A stretch of 64,000 nt of DNA from Gracilibacillus lacisalsi DSM 19029 (GTDB taxonomy: Bacteria > Bacillota > Bacilli > Bacillales > Amphibacillaceae): NCBI RefSeq assembly GCF_000377765.1, contig NZ_KB898662.1:310001-374000 (forward strand), in the 5' to 3' direction. Below the pieces are notes generated by a model, which saw only the letters and a list, made by a program, of their open reading frames with translations, made no database searches and was not told the DNA's origin. Positions within the stretch are counted from its first letter, which is position 1, and each line of letters opens with the position of its first letter. The translations under genes were made by a program, and so were the position numbers. This document shows positions 25,542 through 33,629 of the stretch, piece after piece.

Positions 25542-25602
25542 TACGCCCACTGCATTTGTTGATTTGCTATAATAATAGCCTTGCACCAAATAGCCACCAA
25601 GA
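25486..25602. repeat. Copied 3' end of the MHYT-GGDEF-EAL gene
   Basis: About 117 bases that align with 34263-34386, in the same orientation, with only scattered substitutions and a few short indels. The source covers the last ~32 codons of the EAL domain (GGYLVQGYYYSKP...) and the sequence just beyond the stop. The copy is broken off abruptly at 25602. Confidence 0.85.
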
Positions 25603-25662
25603 TGAATGAATAGAGAGAACTATAAAAACATATAATTCACTTACACTTAAATGATCACCAGG

Positions 25663-25699
25663 AAAAAAAAGCGAAGCTAAATGCTACCGCTTTTTTTCT
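25663..25699 (-). terminator. Terminator overlapping the end of the HAD gene
   Basis: Minus-strand hairpin AAAAAAAGCG/CGCTTTTTTT with an inner GTAGC/AGCTT arm, ending in eight T. The left arm contains the last codons of the HAD gene. It closes the DeoR-controlled importer operon. Confidence 0.7.
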
Positions 25700-26439
25700 T
25701 CCCAGATAAACTTATTATTGTTATCTATCATTTCGCCAATTGTCGGAATGATTATATCTGCCATTCCTTGTAGATCTTTTTGGTTACTAGCACCTGATAA
25801 GACTCCTATTGCTAACCCAGCCGATGCATTCTTTGCTAATGCTAGATCTACTGGAGTATCACCCACCACCGCTACTTGTGATGGACGTAATTGATACAGT
25901 TCACAAAAATGATCAATGATTTTTGGATCAGGTTTCTGTACTGGAAACCGATCAGATGTCACTAATAATTCAAATGAATGTGAAAGATGCAATGCATCTA
26001 GACAAAGGTTAGTCGTTGTATAATCATCAGCAGTTGCGATTCCAATAATGATATTCCTTGCCTTCATTCGATCCAATAGTTGAGGTAATTGATCAGTTGT
26101 TGGTTGAACTTCATGGATATATTTTTGTGTCTGCTGGTTAATATAATTCGATACCCAGGAATAAACAACTTTTGGTGTCTCCATTGGCAGATATAACTGA
26201 ATGACTTGATTTAATGCATGTGTGATATCTTTTGTCGTCCCTCCAGCCAATATACCTGTGGCTTCTACCTGTCCACCATTAAAACCGATCGCCTTTGAAA
26301 AATGTCCATATAGTTCTTCACTATCTGTATATCGATTACTTATGTGTAAAAGTAGTTCATGTATCGACTTATTCCATATGTTATGAAATTTCATTAATGT
26401 ACCATCTTTATCAAAAATGATTGCTTTGATGTCATCCAA
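25684..26439 (-). CDS. HAD family hydrolase, phosphoglycolate-phosphatase-like
   Basis: 251-residue cytoplasmic haloacid dehalogenase-type phosphatase. Motif I IIFDKDGTL (nucleophile Asp and acid Asp), motif II GIATADD (Thr in place of the usual Ser/Thr), motif III Lys in PVQKPDPK, motif IV VAVVGDTPVDLALAKNA. The helical cap (about 17-95) is of the C1 type. It starts 3 bases after the PHP-hydrolase stop and is the last gene of the DeoR-controlled importer operon. A phosphorylated product of the imported compound is a reasonable substrate, but this is inference. Confidence 0.88.
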   Translation of the reverse strand: MDDIKAIIFDKDGTLMKFHNIWNKSIHELLLHISNRYTDSEELYGHFSKAIGFNGGQVEATGILAGGTTKDITHALNQVIQLYLPMETPKVVYSWVSNYINQQTQKYIHEVQPTTDQLPQLLDRMKARNIIIGIATADDYTTTNLCLDALHLSHSFELLVTSDRFPVQKPDPKIIDHFCELYQLRPSQVAVVGDTPVDLALAKNASAGLAIGVLSGASNQKDLQGMADIIIPTIGEMIDNNNKFIWEEKKR

Positions 26440-26442
26440 AGA

Positions 26443-27888
26443 TTATTTCCCTGCCTTTTGTAATAATTCTCCCCAATTGCTTAGGTTTTGCTCTTTCGTT
26501 CCTTTAAATATTGGGTTCGTAAATGCTAATAACTCTCCATCTTCTTTGCGAATTTCAGCTCGTACATAACTATATGAAGAGTCTAAATGAAATGTTTCCT
26601 CTATGATGCAGTTATCTGCCATTTGCTTAGATTCCACTACTTCTCCATTAACAATCCAATTCACTTTGGAACGTTCAGTGACATTGCGACAAATAATTTT
26701 GTAGTGAAGCTGCGTACCCGTACAAGTACTTCCTAATTTTACTGGTCCATTCTCATCCTCAATCTCGATATCTAATTCAGGACCTCTAGATACATAGATC
26801 TCACCTCTACCTAAAGCCTCTAATACGGATTCCGCAGTTAATTGCTCTACATACACATATGTTGCCGGATCGCCAATTAGCGATGGAGCACCGCCTTCTT
26901 GGTAACTTTCCGTTGGAAGCATATGAGAATCTGAACCACCAATGCCATAGATATGATAACCATCGAGAAGTAATTCGTCCCATAATGTCAATGCATCCTC
27001 GGTTGCTTGTGCATTATCTTGATAGGTTGGGTCATTCCATATTTCCACAACGTCGATTTCTGTTAGTTCCGTTTTCTGGAATTGCCAATCCCATGGTTTT
27101 AGCATCGGATGATTAATCGATCTAACGCCTTGCGCATCTTTCGTTTCACGCAATAACCGATTCATTCCTTCTTCACTTTCCATGCCACCATCACTGCATG
27201 TTGGTCTCCAATCTAACCACCTGTTAATACCTAATGCATTGTAATGACCTTTCGTTGCGGTAATTTCAACTCCTGGAATGACTAGTACATCGTCTTGAAC
27301 CCAATTAGTTGGGACTACGTTATGATCTGTAGCAACAAAGAAATCGAGATTTTGTAATTTTGCTTGATTCATACCTTGAAGTGGTGTTAATTTACCATCA
27401 GAGATTGTCGTATGTGTGTGGAAATCACCTTTATACCACCCTGCCTCTTTGTTAACAACTTTTTGATAATGGTAGTTATTTAAACGAAAGAACGAATCCT
27501 TCTGATTGATGGCTTTTACCCAACCATGTTTATGCTCAGAATGAACCACATGTTGACCTAACTCCACTTCTACTTGCAATGAGTATTGATCTACACTAGA
27601 AAAAATCTCTATTTCCCATTGCCCTATTGTCATTTCACCCGGTACTATACTATACGAGCATTCACTACCATCTGGAGAGAGAAACAGTTCAATGTTTTCT
27701 TCATTTACTTTTAAATATTGTCCTCTTAAATGATTATGAGGGTCCCATACAAGTAGCATCATCCAATTTGGCACAGAAAAGGATAAGTTCAATCGAAGTG
27801 TAGCACCCCTTTCATTAACAAAAAACGAGTGCTTTACATAGTTTGTATTTACTTCCACTCGATTTCCCTGACTAATTTGATTTGACAT
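26443..27888 (-). CDS. CehA/McbA-like PHP-domain metallohydrolase
   Basis: 481-residue protein with a beta-rich N-terminal part (about 1-160) and a PHP metal-dependent hydrolase domain (about 165-400). PHP motifs: GDFHTHTTISDG (HxH), VATDHN, PGVEIT, SINHP and GIGGSDSH, giving a three-metal site. A C-terminal beta domain follows. It carries no signal peptide and is cytoplasmic. The start at 27888 has an AAAGGAGG site; the longer frame from 27951 does not. CehA/McbA enzymes hydrolyse carbamates or phosphoesters. Encoded between an Ugp-like importer and a HAD phosphatase, it probably cleaves the imported compound, which I cannot name. Confidence 0.85.
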   Translation of the reverse strand: MSNQISQGNRVEVNTNYVKHSFFVNERGATLRLNLSFSVPNWMMLLVWDPHNHLRGQYLKVNEENIELFLSPDGSECSYSIVPGEMTIGQWEIEIFSSVDQYSLQVEVELGQHVVHSEHKHGWVKAINQKDSFFRLNNYHYQKVVNKEAGWYKGDFHTHTTISDGKLTPLQGMNQAKLQNLDFFVATDHNVVPTNWVQDDVLVIPGVEITATKGHYNALGINRWLDWRPTCSDGGMESEEGMNRLLRETKDAQGVRSINHPMLKPWDWQFQKTELTEIDVVEIWNDPTYQDNAQATEDALTLWDELLLDGYHIYGIGGSDSHMLPTESYQEGGAPSLIGDPATYVYVEQLTAESVLEALGRGEIYVSRGPELDIEIEDENGPVKLGSTCTGTQLHYKIICRNVTERSKVNWIVNGEVVESKQMADNCIIEETFHLDSSYSYVRAEIRKEDGELLAFTNPIFKGTKEQNLSNWGELLQKAGK

Positions 27889-27901
27889 GCAGTGTCCTCC
27901 T

Positions 27902-29218
27902 TTAATTATCCAATACTTCATCAAGTGCTTGTTGCGCTTCTTCTTTAGCATCTTTTAGTGCTTCTTCTGCCGGAACATTCTCAATTTCCACAAGATCGAC
28001 TGCTTTACTAATAGCATCTGTTATGTTCCCACCAGTTTGATCAACAAAAGCATGGGACGTTGTTTTTTCTGCCTGCTCTAAAGGTACTAGAATTTGAGGA
28101 TTCTCCTCTGAAAATTCTTTATATGTGTCTACTTCTCTAGCAGATTTACGAACGGCAATATATCCAGTATTCATCGACCAATCCGCTGTCACTTCTGAGC
28201 TTGTAAAGTAAGATAGAAAGTCAAATGCTGCTTTTTGTTCCTCTTCAGAGGCGAGCTCCGTAATCGAACCTAATAACGCATCTGCTACTGGAGCTGGATC
28301 ATGACCTTCCCAGCCAGGCTGCATATGCGCAGAAACAATCGCGAAGTCTAAGTCACCTTGATCACCGCTTGAGCCAGTGTAACCAGCAGCACGATTTTGA
28401 AGAACATCATCGATGGTTTTATACCAATATTCCCATCCTTGTCCGCCATGTTGAATAGCCATTACTTCGTCCTCATGAATCGCTTCTCTAAAAAACTCCC
28501 AAGTATCAATCCATTCTTTACTGTCGATCATTACTTCTGTTCCCTCTTCATTAAGGATGGTGCCGCCACGGCTTAACGAAGCATCTATTAGATTTCCAGC
28601 TCCCCACATCGGCATCCATCCATAGATATCCTTTTCTTGTTTAATCGTTTCGGCTGCCTCAAGTAATGTTTCCCAGTTATTCAAAGCATCTAGCGAAATA
28701 CCTAGTTCACTGAAGACATCATCACGGTAATACAATACTTGTGTTGTCCCATATAATGGGAGTGCATATTGTGAGCCACCCACTTGACCTTGACTATAAA
28801 AAGACTCGACATAATCAGTTTCATTAAATTCCGTTGCTTGTGCGATAAAATCATCCATTGGCGCTAAGGCTTCTTTTTGTGCTAATGCATTCATTGTGTC
28901 TACACCTAACAGTACTGCTGCAGGAACCTCTTGCGCAGCAATTGCAGCCTGTAATTTTTGATAGGTTTCTGTATAGTCTCCCTGTGCAACACCGTTTACG
29001 ATAACTTCATCTTGACTATTATTATACTCGTCGATAATCCGTTCCATATTGTCACCCAAATTACCTCCAAGTCCATACCAAAACTCTATCTCCGTCACTT
29101 CCTGATTTTCTTCTTCTGCATTTGCCTCTTGTTGATCATTGGAACAACCAGCTACTACTAATAAAAGAACCAATCCCCACAGCACGATTTTTAATTGATG
29201 TTGTACTTGATTTATCAT
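27902..29218 (-). CDS. ABC transporter substrate-binding lipoprotein (UgpB-like)
   Basis: 438-residue lipoprotein: signal MINQVQHQLKIVLWGLVLLL, lipobox VAGC, acidic linker (QQEANAEEENQEV), then a family-1 solute-binding fold starting TEIEFWYGLGG. The YTETYQKLQAAIAAQEVPA segment resembles UgpB-type (glycerol-3-phosphate/glycerophosphodiester) binding proteins, though sugar binders share it. ATG at 29218 follows AAAGGAGG; the extended frame to 29323 overlaps the permease gene and has no ribosome site. Third gene of the operon; order permease-permease-binding protein, unlike the operon at 16 kb. Confidence 0.92.
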   Translation of the reverse strand: MINQVQHQLKIVLWGLVLLLVVAGCSNDQQEANAEEENQEVTEIEFWYGLGGNLGDNMERIIDEYNNSQDEVIVNGVAQGDYTETYQKLQAAIAAQEVPAAVLLGVDTMNALAQKEALAPMDDFIAQATEFNETDYVESFYSQGQVGGSQYALPLYGTTQVLYYRDDVFSELGISLDALNNWETLLEAAETIKQEKDIYGWMPMWGAGNLIDASLSRGGTILNEEGTEVMIDSKEWIDTWEFFREAIHEDEVMAIQHGGQGWEYWYKTIDDVLQNRAAGYTGSSGDQGDLDFAIVSAHMQPGWEGHDPAPVADALLGSITELASEEEQKAAFDFLSYFTSSEVTADWSMNTGYIAVRKSAREVDTYKEFSEENPQILVPLEQAEKTTSHAFVDQTGGNITDAISKAVDLVEIENVPAEEALKDAKEEAQQALDEVLDN

Positions 29219-29237
29219 TCTATTTTCCTCCTTTGTA

Positions 29238-30074
29238 TTATCCTTTAACACCTTGATCACTAATTCCTGAAATAAACCACTTTTGGGCAAACAAGAAAAG
29301 AAGCAGTAATGGTAAAATAACAAATGTACTTGCTGCCATTATGAGCGGCCATTGCATTCCATACCCACCCTCTTGCATGAAAAATTGTTGAATACCTTGC
29401 GTAATCAGCATTTTATCCTCACTTTTTATAATCAGTGATGGCCATAAGTAATTGTTGTAGTTCTGCACAAACGTTATCAATCCGAATGCGACAAAAGATG
29501 GTAATGTCAATGGGAAGAAAATTCGCCATAAGATTCGCCAATGATTGGCCCCATCAATTTTCGCAGCATCTACTACATCTTTTGGTACTTGTAAAAATCC
29601 TTGACGCAAGAGAAAGATTCCAAAAACACTAACAGCATTGGAAATAATAATTCCTTCATAACTATCAAGTAGGTGAAAATCCGCCAAGATTACATAACTT
29701 GGCACATAGGTGGCTGCTACCGGCAACATGTAGGATGCTAGAATTAACCCGAACAGGATATTTCTACCCTTAAAACGAAACTGAGTAAAAGCATAAGCAA
29801 TCATCGCAGAGTTAATTAGTTGTATTAATACAATGGCAACCGCCGTTACTACACTATTTAATATGTATTGTCCAAATGGTGCCATGTTCCATGCTTCCAC
29901 GAAATTTCCCCATTGCGGTTCACTTGGCCACCAAACAGGGGGAAATTGCCAAATTTCCTCCTTCGTCTTAATAGAACTTACAACCATCCATAAAAACGGA
30001 AAGAACATCATAAAACTGAATATCGTTAATAACACATATTTGGATGTTGTGGTTAGTAGTTGCCTTATGGTCAT
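29238..30074 (-). CDS. ABC transporter permease, MalG/UgpE type
   Basis: 278-residue permease with six spans. FFPFLWMVVSSIKTKEEIW is the typical start of a CUT1 MalG/UgpE subunit and the EAA loop is VDAAKIDGANHWRILWRIFF (about 168-187). It lies 19 bases after the partner permease and 20 bases before the binding protein. The ATPase is not encoded in the operon, so a shared MsmX/UgpC-type ATPase is expected elsewhere. Confidence 0.93.
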   Translation of the reverse strand: MTIRQLLTTTSKYVLLTIFSFMMFFPFLWMVVSSIKTKEEIWQFPPVWWPSEPQWGNFVEAWNMAPFGQYILNSVVTAVAIVLIQLINSAMIAYAFTQFRFKGRNILFGLILASYMLPVAATYVPSYVILADFHLLDSYEGIIISNAVSVFGIFLLRQGFLQVPKDVVDAAKIDGANHWRILWRIFFPLTLPSFVAFGLITFVQNYNNYLWPSLIIKSEDKMLITQGIQQFFMQEGGYGMQWPLIMAASTFVILPLLLLFLFAQKWFISGISDQGVKG

Positions 30075-30092
30075 TGTAATCTCCTTCTCAAT

Positions 30093-31046
30093 TTATTGGT
30101 AATGTACCCATTTTTTCGATACAACAAATTGTATGAGGGACAAAAACACGGTAATGATGATTAATATCGTTGCAAGGGCTGTTGCTCTACCCATGTTAAA
30201 CTCTTCAAATGCAAATTGATAATACATATACAGCAACGTTCTTGTGCTTCCGGCAGGACCGCCTTGAGTCATTACCTGTATCTGGTCATATGCTTGTATC
30301 GCCTCAACTGTAGATACAATCACTAGAAAGAATGTAGTGGGCGAAACAAGTGGTAGTGAAATATGAATAAACTTCCTTAAACCTGAAGCACCATCAACAG
30401 AGGCTGCTTCATATAGGTCAGTCGGGACCTTCTTTAATGCATTCAAATAAAAGATCATCGACCATCCTAACCCTTTCCATATCGTAACAATAATAATAGC
30501 TGGCATTGCCCATCTTTGACTGCTTGTCCATGCTAATCCTTCAATTTGAAAAAGGGATAATAGCCAATTAGCTAACCCTGTTTCAGGTTCAAATATCCAT
30601 GACCAAACAATAGCAACAGCAACTGTTGGGGTAACCCATGGTGAAAATAAAATAGTACGAAATATGCCGAAGCCTTTACTGTTTTTAACGAGAAGCATCG
30701 CAAGTAACAGTCCACCAAAAACTGTCGGGATCACTGTTCCAAGCGAAAAATATAATGTATTCCACAAGACTTGATAAAAACTACTGCTTTGAAATAAATG
30801 AATATAATTTTCTAACCCTACTATCTCGTAGCTTGGACTAATATAATCCCAATCGGTTAAACTGATCCAAAACGATCTAATCATTGGATAAATCCAAAAA
30901 ATAACGAGAGGAATCATTGCCGGTAACGCAAAGAGCCAGGGGGTTAACATGTACCATTTAAAACGATTCTTTTTCAACTTGGGTTTATCCACATTTTTTT
31001 CTTCTATCGATACTTCCAACTCCTGATCACTCCTTTCTCGTATCAT
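30093..31046 (-). CDS. ABC transporter permease, MalF/UgpA type
   Basis: 317-residue permease with a charged N-terminal tail (about 1-30), six spans and EAA loop YEAASVDGASGLRKFIHISL (about 218-237). First gene of the DeoR-controlled operon; its promoter region (31047-31155) shares two sequence blocks with the deoR promoter. No terminator lies between it and the next genes, so permease, permease, binding protein, PHP hydrolase and HAD phosphatase are one transcript. Confidence 0.93.
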   Translation of the reverse strand: MIRERSDQELEVSIEEKNVDKPKLKKNRFKWYMLTPWLFALPAMIPLVIFWIYPMIRSFWISLTDWDYISPSYEIVGLENYIHLFQSSSFYQVLWNTLYFSLGTVIPTVFGGLLLAMLLVKNSKGFGIFRTILFSPWVTPTVAVAIVWSWIFEPETGLANWLLSLFQIEGLAWTSSQRWAMPAIIIVTIWKGLGWSMIFYLNALKKVPTDLYEAASVDGASGLRKFIHISLPLVSPTTFFLVIVSTVEAIQAYDQIQVMTQGGPAGSTRTLLYMYYQFAFEEFNMGRATALATILIIITVFLSLIQFVVSKKWVHYQ

Positions 31047-31079
31047 TTACATCCTCATTCTACCGAATAAATGTGGAAT

Positions 31080-31141
31080 AAGTGTTAACACTTGTTTAAA
31101 TTTGTGTAAAAAACAACACTTTTACAACATAAATCCACATT
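31080..31141. promoter_or_regulatory. Operator region of the importer operon
   Basis: Holds the perfect 14-bp palindrome AAGTGTTAACACTT (31080-31093), then TTTGTGTAAAAAACAAC (31101-31117) and AAATCCACATT (31131-31141). The last two blocks recur, more closely spaced, upstream of deoR at 31960-31991, so they are the best candidates for binding of the DeoR-type repressor. Confidence 0.65.
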
Positions 31142-31156
31142 CCTGTTTTTATGCAT

Positions 31157-31200
31157 AAAAAAACAGGCGTACTGATTAAGAATTTATAATCTCTACGCCT
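31157..31200 (-). terminator. Terminator at the end of deoR
   Basis: On the minus strand AGGCGTA (inside the last codons of deoR) pairs with TACGCCT, followed by GTTTTTTT. The stop codon lies in the loop. It separates deoR from the importer operon, which therefore needs its own promoter. Confidence 0.7.
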
Positions 31201-31940
31201 GCTTTTTCATAATTTTCTTTTATATTTTCTGATAAAGAACTGTCTGTAACAATTCCATCCACTTCATTAAATGAACAAACTTTCAATAGCGATACAGCAT
31301 CAAATTTACTACTATCTGCTAATACATAGCATTTATTAGATGATTCCACTAACTTCCGCTTCACATTCCATTCCATGACACCGTAGTCGGTAAGCCCTGA
31401 ATGCAAGGAGATACCACTCATACTTAAAAATAAGGTATCAATATGAAATTGTGTAATAAATGATTCCGTCATATCACCAACTACACACAATTCTTCATTA
31501 CGCAAAATCCCGCCTACCATGATAATGGTGTAATGTGGCATACTGGACAGTTCATATGCTATTGGCAATGAATTTGTCAATATCGTTAGCCGTGTAAATT
31601 TCTTTTTCAGAGCTTTGGCAAATTCCGTGTTGGTTGTACTTACATCCATTGCAATGGATTGACCTTCCTTAACAAACCTTGTTGCTATTTCAGAAAGTTC
31701 TTGCTTCTCTTTCACATTTATATTGCCTCTAGCGATAAAAGATTTCTCTTCCTTGTTTTCTTTTTCTAAGATAGCCCCACCATGTACTCGTTTCAGTTTT
31801 CCAATGGATTCTAAATATTCTAAGTCTCTTCGAATTGTTTCAACTGATACCTTATATTCCTTTACTAAATCTGCAACGCGAATCGAATGAAATTGATTTA
31901 GTTTCTCTAAAATATTTGATTGGCGATCTTTCATCAGCAT
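31176..31940 (-). CDS. DeoR family transcriptional regulator
   Basis: 254-residue repressor. N-terminal HTH (ILEKLNQFHSIRVADLVKEY, then VSVETIRRDLEYLESIGKL and the family-typical RVHGGAI). The C-terminal DeoR effector domain is related to phosphosugar isomerases (IAMDVSTTNTEFAKAL, then VVGDMTESFI, and KCYVLADSSKFD). DeoR proteins usually sense a phosphorylated sugar intermediate. Upstream of the Ugp-like importer on the same strand, with shared motifs in both promoters, it is the likely regulator of that operon and of itself. Normal length, no defect. Confidence 0.93.
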   Translation of the reverse strand: MLMKDRQSNILEKLNQFHSIRVADLVKEYKVSVETIRRDLEYLESIGKLKRVHGGAILEKENKEEKSFIARGNINVKEKQELSEIATRFVKEGQSIAMDVSTTNTEFAKALKKKFTRLTILTNSLPIAYELSSMPHYTIIMVGGILRNEELCVVGDMTESFITQFHIDTLFLSMSGISLHSGLTDYGVMEWNVKRKLVESSNKCYVLADSSKFDAVSLLKVCSFNEVDGIVTDSSLSENIKENYEKAGVEIINS

Positions 31941-31959
31941 AATCGATCTCCTCCTACAA

Positions 31960-31991
31960 TTTGTGTAATTACAACTAAATCCACATTGATT
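31960..31991. promoter_or_regulatory. Probable deoR autoregulatory operator
   Basis: TTTGTGTAATTACAAC (31960-31975, near-palindromic TTGTGTAATTACAA) followed by AAATCCACATT (31977-31987). Both blocks recur upstream of the importer operon. The site is 20 bases before the deoR start. Confidence 0.6.
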
Positions 31992-32299
31992 ATATCACGA
32001 TTACATGCTGAGTTGTAGTAGGAATATTTTTTCAAAAGACATGGATACTATCTAATTAAAAGGTCTTCCTAATACTTAAAAAATAGTGATTTAAGATAAC
32101 CTATAATATTCGTATCACAGTGGACAAATACCGGACAATATATGTTATGAATGCAAATTTAAACCATTATTAGTATGAACAATATAATAATTAACAATTG
32201 ATTTAACATGCTTAGATCTAGCTGATTCAATACATTATAAGAATACCTTGTCTAATCCGACATAATGTGATAAATTACATGAATAAACAAAAAACTATA
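31992..32299. other. Intergenic region between deoR and the purine riboswitch
   Basis: About 308 bases of AT-rich DNA without a gene. The riboswitch transcript must start in its last part: TTGTCT and TAAATT, 17 bases apart within 32250-32280, are a possible but weak sigma-A pair. Confidence 0.4.
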
Positions 32300-32467
32300 T
32301 CATATAATCCTAGTAATATGGTCTGGGAGTTTCTACGGAGCAACCGATAATTGCTCTACTATGGACGTTGGATGTTAGAACACTTTATCTAAAATTATTG
32401 TGCTATCATTCTTTAGTTCTGTATATTTTAAGATACAAACGTCTATGGAAACCATAGGCGTTTTTTT
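32300..32467 (+). ncRNA. Purine riboswitch (guanine-type) with terminator
   Basis: The aptamer spans about 32300-32366. CATATAATCC is the P1/J1-2 side, TAATATGG with CTGGGA forms P2/L2, GAGTTTCTAC is the invariant J2-3, GAGCAA/TTGCTC is P3 with loop CCGATAA, and TACTATG is J3-1. The C in ACTATG is the ligand-reading position expected for guanine-type (T in adenine-type). P1 is short: only CATA/TATG plus a G-T pair. The platform is a terminator at 32439-32467 (ACGTCTATGG/CCATAGGCGT plus T7). GACGTT right after the aptamer can pair with AACGTC of the terminator, giving an antiterminator. So guanine or hypoxanthine should switch off the permease and phosphoribosyltransferase genes. Confidence 0.9.
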
Positions 32468-32540
32468 ATATTTAGTCTCCTAATTTCTGTAGCAGTGCAT
32501 ATAAGGCAAGCTCCGTAGAAAACAGAAAGGTAGGAGAACA

Positions 32541-33614
32541 GTGGAAATATTAAAAGACATTTTAGCTGCACTTAGTGGTGTGCTGAACGGTTTACCGCAA
32601 GGGCTTCTAGCATTAGCATTTGGCTTTGCTTCCGTTCCAACCGCAATGGCCTTTATTGTAGGTGCATTAGGAAATAGTGTAACAGGATCCGTCGCAGTCA
32701 TCTCATTCCAAGCAGAAACCATTACGGTTGCAGGATCGATGGGGAAAAATATGCGTGAACGATTATCGATGATCTTTTTTGGTGCCTTCATCATGTTTGT
32801 GATTGGTGCATTTGGCGCACTAGAAATGATCATTGAATGGATTGGGCCAGTCATTACCAATGGAATGATGGCGGGCGTTGGTATTATGCTTACCAAAGTT
32901 GCATGGGATATGGCAAAGGGTGATAAAATTCCTGGAATGGTTTCTTTTGCTACAGGGTTAATCACTTATTTAGCTACACAAGACTTGGTATATACGATCA
33001 CCATTTCAGTTGTCTTATCTAGTATCGTCGCTTTTTTTACTAGTAGAGATGAAGATAAGAATGTCAATAAACCATTTGTAGACGATCGATTCCACCGAAC
33101 ACGCTTCATCCTTAATCCGATGGTCATACGTGGTGCATTAGCTATGGTATGTTTGAATATCGGTGCAAACATTGCATTTGGAAACATTAATAGTGATATA
33201 GCAAATCGCGATGTGAATATTGATACACTAGCTATGATTAGTAGTTTAGCAGATATGGCATCTTCATTCTTTGGTGGTGGACCTGTCGAAGTTGTTATTT
33301 CTGCTACTGCAAGTGCACCACATCCGGTTTGGGCTGGGGTATTAATGATGGCGATCATGGCAGTCATTTTATTATGGAAACTATTACCTAAAATCGGAAA
33401 GTATATTCCAACCGCTTCGATTGCAGGCTTTCTATTCGTATTAGGTGCAATAGTTACACTACCAGGAAATGCAACGGCGGCACTTACAGCCGGAGAAGGC
33501 ACACAAGGTATAGTTGGGGCTATTACAATGGTTGTTACAGCGATAACAGATCCATTTATCGGCATGTTATCAGGTGTAGTGGTTGAGTTTTTAATGAACA
33601 TACTTGGATTTTAA
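32541..33614 (+). CDS. NCS2-like purine permease
   Basis: 357-residue polytopic membrane protein with about ten spans, shorter than classical xanthine/uracil permeases (430-450 aa). The VGALGNSVTGSVAVISFQAE segment at about 43-62 and the second glycine-rich half-helix region (SFFGGGPVEVVISATASAP, about 239-257) have the look of the NCS2 transport core. The guanine-type riboswitch ahead of it and the phosphoribosyltransferase behind it point to a purine base as substrate. The start is uncertain by a few codons (GTG near 32541 after AGGTAGGAGAAC). Translation of the next gene begins 15 bases downstream. Confidence 0.8.
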   Translation: MEILKDILAALSGVLNGLPQGLLALAFGFASVPTAMAFIVGALGNSVTGSVAVISFQAETITVAGSMGKNMRERLSMIFFGAFIMFVIGAFGALEMIIEWIGPVITNGMMAGVGIMLTKVAWDMAKGDKIPGMVSFATGLITYLATQDLVYTITISVVLSSIVAFFTSRDEDKNVNKPFVDDRFHRTRFILNPMVIRGALAMVCLNIGANIAFGNINSDIANRDVNIDTLAMISSLADMASSFFGGGPVEVVISATASAPHPVWAGVLMMAIMAVILLWKLLPKIGKYIPTASIAGFLFVLGAIVTLPGNATAALTAGEGTQGIVGAITMVVTAITDPFIGMLSGVVVEFLMNILGF

Positions 33615-33629
33615 TCGAGGAGGAGAACA

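Noticed and set aside
31142-31167. Inverted repeat CCTGTTTTT...AAAAACAGG as a terminator
   Set aside because: Lacks a T-run of its own; the overlapping AGGCGTA/TACGCCT stem followed by T7 explains termination better.
32480-33601. Long antisense frames opposite the purine permease
   Set aside because: They mirror the codon pattern of the real gene, which has a riboswitch, ribosome site and membrane-protein composition; no independent start signals.
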